The notes below the pieces were generated by a model. The model did not search any database and was not told where the DNA came from. It worked only from the letters and a program-made list of their open reading frames with translations. Shown one piece after another: positions 1 through 5,337 of a DNA stretch of 8,859 bases (position 1 is the first letter of the stretch; the number at the start of each line of letters is the position of its first letter). Source of the stretch: a bacterium (GTDB lineage Bacteria > Fidelibacterota > Marinisomatia > Marinisomatales > JAHJCW01); assembly GCA_018812885.1 (NCBI GenBank), contig JAHJCW010000058.1, positions 1 through 8,859 of the forward strand, read 5' to 3'. The position numbers and the translations under genes were made by a program.

Positions 1-81
1 CAAGTCCAGTATCGCCCACATAATGAAAAACCGACATATTATAATATTAGAAATGTATTAATAGCTAATCTTGTATATTAA
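1..81 (+). CDS. Possible C-terminal tail of an upstream gene (partial)
   Basis: The frame starting at base 1 stays open for 26 codons and ends at TAA 79-81. The peptide ends in RNVLIANLVY, a hydrophobic strand-like tail. The other two + frames stop earlier (at 60 and 21). The end lies 19 nt before the next gene on the same strand, which fits a preceding gene. The stretch is too short to assign a family, and 26 open codons can arise by chance, so this is only a possibility. On the minus strand an ATG at 21-19 reads out of the window for 7 codons and cannot be excluded as a divergent start. Confidence 0.25.
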   Translation, partial: QVQYRPHNEKPTYYNIRNVLIANLVY

Positions 82-100
82 TATGAATGATGATCAATAA

Positions 101-1081
101 ATGGAAAAAATAATCATACGATCATCATTGGCTCTAATAGCACTGACAGTATTGTCTTGTAAAATGATAGATGAATTTTGCAATAAACCACCTACAGCAT
201 CATTTACCGTTAGTCCGACCTTAGGTACAATAGACACCGTATTCGATTTTAATGCTAATAGTAATACTAATAATCAAGATGCGACTACTGATTTATTGGT
301 TAGGTGGGATTGGAACAATGATGGTACCTACGATACAAATTATAATACAACTAAGACTGCAACTCACCGGTACACAGCACAAGGAACCTATACGGTTAAA
401 CTTGAAGTAAAAGATAGTGAAGGGTTGACATATACTACAACTAAGACATTTACAGTATATACAGGAATAGTAACAGATATTGATGGTAACTCGTATTATA
501 CAGTGCAAATCGGTGGTCAGTTATGGATGGCTGAAAACCTAAAGACAACTAGTTACAAAAATGGCGAAGCTATACCAAATGTGACTGATAAAGTTCAATG
601 GTCAAATATTACAACAGGATCATATTGCAGTTATTACAACGATGAGAGTTATGTATCAATGTACGGTATGCTATACAATTGGTTGGCTGTAAGCGATAAT
701 CGAGGTTTAGCACCGACTAGTTGGCACATTCCGAGTGATGCAGAATGGAAAGAGTTGGAAATGTATTTAGGGATGAGCCAGTCTACAGCTGGGAAATATA
801 GTTGGCGTGGCACGGAGGAGAGCAGTAAATTAAAATCTACAAACGGATGGTACGAGAATGGTAATGGTACAAATGAATACGGCTTCTCAGCTCTTCCCGG
901 AGGGTATCGTCACATCAATGGATCATTCGTTAATATGAGTAGCTACGCTACATTTTGGTCATCTACAGAGACGAATAGTAACAACGCCTTCTACCGAAGC
1001 TTGAGCTACTATGACGGTAAAGTGTACCGTTACGACTACAATAAACATTACGGTTTTTGTGTTCGTTGTATCAAAGACTAG
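101..1081 (+). CDS. Secreted lipoprotein with PKD domain and Fib_succ_major (FISUMP) domain
   Basis: A predicted cell-surface lipoprotein of 326 residues; its ligand or function is unknown. Residues 1-20 form a type II signal peptide: charged MEKIIIRS, a hydrophobic core, and a lipobox ending LSC with the lipidated Cys at 20. Residues about 30-120 are a PKD (Ig-like) domain, seen in the WDWNNDGTYD stretch followed by HRYTAQGTYTVKLEVKD. Residues about 122-326 match the Fibrobacter succinogenes major paralogous domain: GGQLWMAENLKT, YGMLYNW, WHIPSDAEWKELE, GFSALPGGYR, FWSSTE and the terminal GFCVRCIKD. The usual family ending is GFSVRC; here Ser is Cys. The chosen ATG directly follows a five-codon ORF (83-100), and no clear Shine-Dalgarno is visible. 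Residues 292-317 are rich in Asn, Tyr, Ser and Asp with C-ending codons, unlike the rest of the gene (see findings). The gene appears independent of the downstream operon. The domain calls are confident; the role is unknown. Confidence 0.9.
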   Translation: MEKIIIRSSLALIALTVLSCKMIDEFCNKPPTASFTVSPTLGTIDTVFDFNANSNTNNQDATTDLLVRWDWNNDGTYDTNYNTTKTATHRYTAQGTYTVKLEVKDSEGLTYTTTKTFTVYTGIVTDIDGNSYYTVQIGGQLWMAENLKTTSYKNGEAIPNVTDKVQWSNITTGSYCSYYNDESYVSMYGMLYNWLAVSDNRGLAPTSWHIPSDAEWKELEMYLGMSQSTAGKYSWRGTEESSKLKSTNGWYENGNGTNEYGFSALPGGYRHINGSFVNMSSYATFWSSTETNSNNAFYRSLSYYDGKVYRYDYNKHYGFCVRCIKD

Positions 1082-1328
1082 TTGCGCATTTAATATTTGT
1101 CAGTTTGATTAAATATAAATATTGCAATATAGTCATAGTAAATATTATTGTATTATCGACAGTAATCATTAAATTTGACCCCATAAATAGATGATATTTA
1201 TTTGCATAGATAATATTAATGAACAATAACAATTACATTTTATCGTTTTCTAACTATCTCCGGATAGCGCAATCGTAGTGCATCCAATCCGTTATATATT
1301 AATCTTCTAAATTGCAATTCTCTAAATA
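1082..1328. other. AT-rich intergenic gap and thrS leader
   Basis: This 247-nt gap separates the lipoprotein gene from thrS and must hold the operon promoter unless thrS is read from further upstream. I see no tRNA, no ORF worth calling, and no GC-rich stem followed by a T run, so no convincing terminator for the first gene. A 12-nt palindrome ATATTGCAATAT lies at 1119-1130, and a weak 7-bp AT stem pairs 1183-1189 with 1195-1201. The best -35-like hexamer is TTGACC at 1175-1180, but no good -10 follows at 16-18 nt, so no promoter is assigned. A TATATT at 1295-1300 lacks a matching -35. The structured part at 1254-1285 is listed separately. Confidence 0.7.
1254..1285 (+). promoter_or_regulatory. 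Candidate thrS leader: two mutually exclusive hairpins
   Basis: Hairpin A pairs CTATC (1254-1258) with GATAG (1263-1267) around a UCCG loop closed by C-G, the stable cUNCGg tetraloop class. Hairpin B pairs GGAT (1262-1265) with ATCC (1282-1285) and GCGC (1267-1270) with GTGC (1278-1281), with one bulged A and one G-U pair. Its 7-nt loop is AATCGTA. The two share bases 1262-1267 and cannot form together. The loop of B contains U-CGU-A; CGU is a threonine anticodon. E. coli ThrRS represses thrS by binding leader hairpins that mimic the tRNA-Thr anticodon arm. That this leader works the same way is inference; the U sits one position later than U33 in a real anticodon loop. It lies 43 nt upstream of the thrS ATG, which has no clear Shine-Dalgarno. 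Confidence 0.3.
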
Positions 1329-3284
1329 ATGAAGAATATCACTATAACATTTCCTGATAAATCTACACGTTCATATCCCGTCGGTATTACACCGATGGAG
1401 ATAGCAGAATCTATTGGAGAGCGTCTTGCAATTGCAACTGTAGCTGCTAAAGTTGACGACATACTCGTTGACGCGACTTACAGTATTCAAAAAGACGCTC
1501 AGGTAAATATTGTGACCGGAGATTCTCCCGAAGGTCACGATGTTTTACTACACAGCACCGCGCACTTGATGGCGCAAGCTGTAAAAGAATTATTCCCAAA
1601 AGCTAAAGTTACAATTGGTCCTGCTATCGAAAATCGTTTTTATTATGATTTTGATATTGATGGTACTTTTTCCGATGAAGATCTGCAAAATATTGAAGAT
1701 AAAATGCGAGAATTGGCAAAAAAGGATTATCCTGTTTCGCGAAAAGAACTGACAAGAGCTGAAGCAATAAAATTATTTCAAGAGATAGATGAATTGTATA
1801 AAGTCGAAATTATCAAAGATATTGATCCGAGTGAAAGATTAACTGTCTATCAGCAAGCTAGTTTCATTGATTTGTGTCGTGGACCGCATGTGCCATCAAC
1901 TGGAAAAATTAAATATTTTAAGGTTTTGGAATCTTCCGGTGCATATTGGCGTGGTGATGAGAAAAATAAAATGCTGCAACGTATTTACGGTACGTCTTTT
2001 GGAAGTAAACAAGCATTAAAAGATTATTTACATTTTTTAGAAGAAGCGAAAAAACGAGATCATCGCAAACTCGGAAAAGAGTTAAAAATATTTACATTTG
2101 ATGAGGAAGTTGGACCTGGCTTACCATTGTGGCTTCCAAACGGAACTGTAATTATTGAAGAATTAGAGAAACTTGCCAAGGAAGTTGAACGTAAAGCAGG
2201 TTATACTCAAGTACGTACTCCTCATTTGACTAAAGGCAAATTGTACGAAAAATCAGGTCATTTAGATCATTACAAGGATAGTATGTATCCCGCAATGGAT
2301 GTTGATGGAACAGATTATTACGTCAAGCCGATGAATTGTCCGCACCATCACAAAATATATGCCTCATCAAAGCGCAGTTATCGCGATTTACCAGTTAGAT
2401 TATCTGAGTACGGAACATGTTACCGATATGAAAAATCAGGTCAGTTGTTCGGTTTAATGCGTGTCCGCAGTATGCAAATGAATGATGCGCATATCTATTG
2501 CCGACCGGATCAATTTAAAGAAGAGTTTTTAGCGGTTTGTAATTTGTATTTTAAATATTTTGAAATATTCGGAATTGAAAAATATCAAATGCGCTTAAGT
2601 TTGCATAATGTAGAAGGTTTAGGTAAAAAATTTGTTAATGAGCCTAAACTATGGCTTAAAACCGAAAAAATCGTAAAAGAAGCACTTAAAGAAGGCAATT
2701 TCAATTATATTGAAGTACCTGGAGAAGCAGCATTTTATGGTCCGAAAATCGACGTTCAAGTATGGAGCGCAATTGGTAAAGAGTTTACCTTAGCTACCAA
2801 CCAAGTTGATTTTGCTATTCCAAGTAAATTTGGGTTAACATATACATCTGAAAAAGGCACCGAAGAAACTCCAATATGTATTCATCGTGCACCTTTAAGT
2901 ACTCATGAGAGAATGATCGGGTTTTTAATTGAGCATTATGGTGGAGATTTTCCATTATGGCTGGCTCCGGTACAAGTAACAATTCTGTCTGTCTCAGAAA
3001 AGACAAATGATTATGCCAAAGAAATTTATAACAAATTGTTTGATCACGATATCAGAGTCAATCTTGATGATAGACCTGATAAAATTGGTGCAAAAATACG
3101 TCAGGCCGAAATTGAAAAAGTCAATGTAATGGTTATAATTGGCGAAAAAGAAAGAGATATTAAAACAATATCTGTACGCCGTCGATTTATTGGTGATTTA
3201 GGCTCTATGAAATTTGATGAATTGATTGTTCAGTTACAAGATGAAATTAAACTAAGGAGAAATACCAATCGCAAAGAAGAATAG
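1329..3284 (+). CDS. thrS: Threonine--tRNA ligase
   Basis: Cytoplasmic class II synthetase that charges tRNA-Thr with threonine and removes misacylated serine. It is full length at 651 residues (E. coli about 642). Order: TGS domain at residues 1-62; editing domain to about 225, with H75 and H79 in HSTAH and C183 and H187 in CRGPH; catalytic core to about 540; and the anticodon-binding domain, which contains LAPVQV and ends near QLQDEIKLR. The zinc ligands are C337 (MNCPHHH), H388 (NDAH) and H519 (IHRA), matching E. coli C334/H385/H511, and motif 2 arginine is R366. Motif 2 continues RVRSMQMNDAHIYC instead of the common RVRGFTQDDAHIFC, placing Met384 where E. coli has the substrate-contacting Gln381. 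Motif 3 is HRAPLSTHERMIGF rather than HRAILGSxERFIG. The ATG is chosen because the TGS domain starts there (MKNITITFPDKS). It is the first gene of the operon, and its last 17 nt overlap infC. Confidence 0.98.
   Translation: MKNITITFPDKSTRSYPVGITPMEIAESIGERLAIATVAAKVDDILVDATYSIQKDAQVNIVTGDSPEGHDVLLHSTAHLMAQAVKELFPKAKVTIGPAIENRFYYDFDIDGTFSDEDLQNIEDKMRELAKKDYPVSRKELTRAEAIKLFQEIDELYKVEIIKDIDPSERLTVYQQASFIDLCRGPHVPSTGKIKYFKVLESSGAYWRGDEKNKMLQRIYGTSFGSKQALKDYLHFLEEAKKRDHRKLGKELKIFTFDEEVGPGLPLWLPNGTVIIEELEKLAKEVERKAGYTQVRTPHLTKGKLYEKSGHLDHYKDSMYPAMDVDGTDYYVKPMNCPHHHKIYASSKRSYRDLPVRLSEYGTCYRYEKSGQLFGLMRVRSMQMNDAHIYCRPDQFKEEFLAVCNLYFKYFEIFGIEKYQMRLSLHNVEGLGKKFVNEPKLWLKTEKIVKEALKEGNFNYIEVPGEAAFYGPKIDVQVWSAIGKEFTLATNQVDFAIPSKFGLTYTSEKGTEETPICIHRAPLSTHERMIGFLIEHYGGDFPLWLAPVQVTILSVSEKTNDYAKEIYNKLFDHDIRVNLDDRPDKIGAKIRQAEIEKVNVMVIIGEKERDIKTISVRRRFIGDLGSMKFDELIVQLQDEIKLRRNTNRKEE
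3254..3259 (+). promoter_or_regulatory. Shine-Dalgarno site that fixes the infC start
   Basis: AAGGAG lies inside the end of thrS, with 8 nt between it and the ATC at 3268-3270, which is normal initiation spacing. The in-frame ATA at 3262 is only 2 nt away, too close. The in-frame GTG at 3409 is far downstream and has no comparable site. This placement decides the non-standard start. Confidence 0.8.
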
Positions 3285-3780
3285 AATTCGCGTAAATGAA
3301 AAAATTATTGCCGATAAAGTTAGATTAATTGATGCTGACGGCAACCAATTAGGAATTGTTAGCGTTGCAAAGGCGCTTGAGCAGGCCGGTGAGGCAGAAT
3401 TAGATTTAGTGGAAATATCCCCCAATGCGAAACCTCCGGTATGTAAAATATTAGATTATGGAAAATTTAAGTACGAAGAACAAAAACGGGATCAGCAAAG
3501 TAAGAAAAAACAACATGTTGTTAAAATAAAAGAGATTAGATTGCGACCAAGAATAGATCAACATGATTTAGAAACCAAAGTAAATATGGGTCGTAAGTTT
3601 TTAAAGGATGGGTGTAAATTAAAGGTTACATTAATGTTTCGCGGACGTGAATTGTCACGTCTTGATTTAGGCGAAATAGTTCTAGATAAAGTTGCAGAAA
3701 TGCTTACTGATATAGCTGAGATTGAAAAACGGGATCCGATGGAAGGCAGACGAATAACAGTGATGTATTCTGCAAAGTAG
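3268..3780 (+). CDS. infC: Translation initiation factor IF-3, AUC start codon
   Basis: IF3 binds the 30S subunit, prevents premature joining of 50S and checks the initiator tRNA-start codon pair. From the ATC at 3268 the protein has 170 residues, close to the family's usual 170-180. The N-terminal domain (to about 75) reads KKNRIRVNEKI, VRLIDADGNQLGIVS, LDLVEISPNAKPPVCKI and LDYGKFKYEEQK. A Lys-rich linker follows. The C-terminal domain (about 85-170) holds KEIRLRPRIDQHDLETK, VTLMFRGRE and the GRRITVMYSAK end. No ATG, GTG or TTG lies in frame between the stop at 3253 and the GTG at 3409; starting at 3409 would delete 47 conserved residues. E. coli infC starts with AUU, and IF3 represses its own mRNA by rejecting such codons; the same control is likely here. 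The start overlaps thrS by 17 nt. Confidence 0.93.
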   Translation: MAKKNRIRVNEKIIADKVRLIDADGNQLGIVSVAKALEQAGEAELDLVEISPNAKPPVCKILDYGKFKYEEQKRDQQSKKKQHVVKIKEIRLRPRIDQHDLETKVNMGRKFLKDGCKLKVTLMFRGRELSRLDLGEIVLDKVAEMLTDIAEIEKRDPMEGRRITVMYSAK

Positions 3781-3789
3781 GAGAAAAAG

Positions 3790-3984
3790 ATGCCAAAACA
3801 AAAAACACGACGCAGTGCAGCAAAACGGTTCAGGTTAACTGGAGCCGGAAAGCTAAAACGCAACAAAGCAAACCATAGACACATGCTCATTAGACGTTCT
3901 AAAAGTGCTAAGCGCAAGATGCGCAATTCAGGTTTAGTTTCTAAATCTGATGAACGTAAAGTACGTCGTATGTTGTCGGTTTAA
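3790..3984 (+). CDS. rpmI: 50S ribosomal protein L35
   Basis: Small, very basic large-subunit protein of 64 residues, the usual length. It shows the family pattern: PKQKTRRSAAKRFRLTGAGK at the start, then KANHRHMLIRRSKSAKRKMR, and a VRRMLSV end. Its Shine-Dalgarno AGGAG (3779-3783) overlaps the infC stop codon, with 6 nt to the ATG, so it is probably translated in coupling with infC. In enterobacteria and Bacillus, L20 represses rpmI-rplT through mRNA structures; I could not identify such a site here. Confidence 0.97.
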   Translation: MPKQKTRRSAAKRFRLTGAGKLKRNKANHRHMLIRRSKSAKRKMRNSGLVSKSDERKVRRMLSV

Positions 3985-3994
3985 GGAGGGATAG

Positions 3995-4342
3995 ATGCCA
4001 CGAGCAAACAGTTCTGTCCCAAGGCATAGAAGACATCGAAAAATAATAAAGCAGGCCAAAGGCTACTATGGTGCCCGGAGCCGCATATTTTCAGCTGCTA
4101 AAGATGCGGTTTGGAAAGCAGGTACATATGCTTACCGTGACCGCAGACAGAGAAAACGGCAATTCCGTCGTCTCTGGATTACGCGGATAAATGCTGCGGC
4201 ACGGTTAAACGGAATTTCCTATTCTGCTTTTATAGCCGGTTTGAAAGATAATGGATTTGAGCTAGATCGTAAAGTTTTAGCAGATTTAGCAGTTCATAAT
4301 CCAAACGCTTTCACTGAACTGGCACAATCGATTCAAAAATAA
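3995..4342 (+). CDS. rplT: 50S ribosomal protein L20
   Basis: Basic large-subunit protein of 115 residues (usual about 117), needed for early 50S assembly and in several bacteria a repressor of its own operon. The sequence matches the family throughout: RHRRHRKIIKQAKGYYGARS, AVWKAGTYAYRDRRQRKRQF, RRLWITRINAAARLNGISYS and LDRKVLADLAVHNPNAF. It has the strongest Shine-Dalgarno of the window, AAGGAGG at 3983-3989, 5 nt before the ATG and overlapping the rpmI stop. The stop lies 2 nt before pheS. Confidence 0.97.
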   Translation: MPRANSSVPRHRRHRKIIKQAKGYYGARSRIFSAAKDAVWKAGTYAYRDRRQRKRQFRRLWITRINAAARLNGISYSAFIAGLKDNGFELDRKVLADLAVHNPNAFTELAQSIQK

Positions 4343-4344
4343 CT

Positions 4345-5337
4345 ATGTCTTTGAAAGACAAAATCGGGGCAGTTCGGAGTAATTTCCGAACTGCCATCGA
4401 GAGTTTTCCAACTGATTCAATCAAGCTAGATGAATTACGTATCCGATTTTTGGGACGTAAGGGGGAAATTGCACAATTATTTAACACAATGGGTTCTATT
4501 CCTGCTGACGAAAGAGCCAACGCTGGTAAATTACTTAATGAGTTAAAGATTGATCTGCAATCTGCATTTGATTCCGCTATAAAAAATGTTGATCAAAATC
4601 AAAGAAAAAAGGAATCTGATAGTGTAGATTATTCATTGCCTGGAATTGAATTACCTATTGGATCAATTCATCCCATTGAGCAAACGTTAACGGAAGTTAA
4701 AGATATTTTTAAATCTATCGGATTCTCAATTGCCTACGGACCTGAGATTGATGATGAATATCACAATTTTGAAGCTCTAAATATACCAAAACATCATCCG
4801 GCGCGTGATATGCAGGACACATTTTTTGTGGAAGATAACGCTGTTTTGAGAACTCATACTTCCAATGTTCAAATTCATCTGATGGAAAATGAAGAACCGC
4901 CAATTCGTTATATCGTACCGGGCAGAGTTTATAGAAATGAAGCCATCAGTTATAAGAGTTTTTGCTTATTTCATCAAGTTGAAGGATTATATGTTGATAA
5001 AAATGTTTCTTTTTCAGAATTAAAGGGTACGTTAGATTATTTTGCAAGACGGATGTTTGGTGAAGATGTAAAAATTAGATTTAGACCAAGTTATTTCCCC
5101 TTTACAGAACCAAGCGCTGAAGTTGATATTTGGAATTCTGAACGTAATCAATGGATGGAAATATTAGGTTGCGGAATAGTCAATCCTAAGGTATTTAAAA
5201 ATGTTGGCTACGATTCGACAATATGGCATGGTTACGCGTTTGGAATGGGAATTGAACGTATTGCCATGCTGAAATATAAAATTCAAGATATTCGTCATTT
5301 CTACCGCAATGATATTCGTTTTCTGGAGCAATTCTAA
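4345..5337 (+). CDS. pheS: Phenylalanine--tRNA ligase alpha subunit
   Basis: Catalytic subunit of the cytoplasmic heterotetrameric PheRS. It has 330 residues, normal for the bacterial alpha chain. Residues 1 to about 95 form the coiled-coil tRNA-binding arm (FLGRKGEIAQLF). The class II core follows: HPIEQTLTEVKDIFKSIGF with YGPEIDDEYHNFEALN (motif 1 region), LRTHTSNVQIHLM, motif 2 from G193 (YRNEAISYKSFCLFHQVEGL), the Phe-pocket loop FPFTEPSAEVDI (251-262), and motif 3 GYAFGMGIERIAML (296-309). Motif 2 carries RNEAIS where E. coli-like enzymes have RRDxxDATH; I recall the RNEAIS form from Bacteroidota. The ATG is 2 nt after the rplT stop and lacks a clear Shine-Dalgarno, suggesting coupled re-initiation. 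A strong hairpin lies inside codons 8-17. The stop shares one base with the pheT start. Confidence 0.98.
   Translation: MSLKDKIGAVRSNFRTAIESFPTDSIKLDELRIRFLGRKGEIAQLFNTMGSIPADERANAGKLLNELKIDLQSAFDSAIKNVDQNQRKKESDSVDYSLPGIELPIGSIHPIEQTLTEVKDIFKSIGFSIAYGPEIDDEYHNFEALNIPKHHPARDMQDTFFVEDNAVLRTHTSNVQIHLMENEEPPIRYIVPGRVYRNEAISYKSFCLFHQVEGLYVDKNVSFSELKGTLDYFARRMFGEDVKIRFRPSYFPFTEPSAEVDIWNSERNQWMEILGCGIVNPKVFKNVGYDSTIWHGYAFGMGIERIAMLKYKIQDIRHFYRNDIRFLEQF
4368..4395 (+). promoter_or_regulatory. Perfect 11-bp hairpin inside the start of pheS
   Basis: GGCAGTTCGGA (4368-4378) is exactly complementary to TCCGAACTGCC (4385-4395), leaving the loop GTAATT, where a further G-U pair is possible. The stem has 7 G-C pairs of 11 in an otherwise AT-rich operon and begins 23 nt after the first base of the pheS ATG. 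No T run follows directly (TTTT comes 8 nt later), so an intrinsic terminator is unlikely. It could tune pheS translation relative to rplT, protect an mRNA end after processing, or be a protein-binding site. The pairing is seen directly; the function is inferred. Confidence 0.55.

Noticed and set aside
40..45. TATAAT upstream of the lipoprotein gene as a promoter -10
   Set aside because: No acceptable -35 hexamer lies 16-18 nt upstream (CACATA at 17-22), and TATAAT is expected by chance in such AT-rich sequence.
83..100. Five-codon ORF (MNDDQ) whose TAA directly abuts the lipoprotein ATG, as a leader peptide
   Set aside because: It has no Shine-Dalgarno and no regulatory codon run; very short in-frame ORFs are common in AT-rich DNA.
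1183..1201. AT stem as a terminator of the lipoprotein gene
   Set aside because: The 7 pairs are all A-T and no long T run follows; too weak to call.
1082..1328. T-box riboswitch in the thrS leader
   Set aside because: The conserved T-box sequence and a terminator/antiterminator pair are not visible, and the gap is short.
3558..3926. 122-codon minus-strand ORF
   Set aside because: It lies opposite infC and rpmI, whose + strand products are clearly conserved; its sequence is a shadow of basic codons.
4368..4407. Intrinsic terminator inside pheS
   Set aside because: The only T run is four bases and begins 8 nt after the stem, and pheS-pheT must be transcribed through it.
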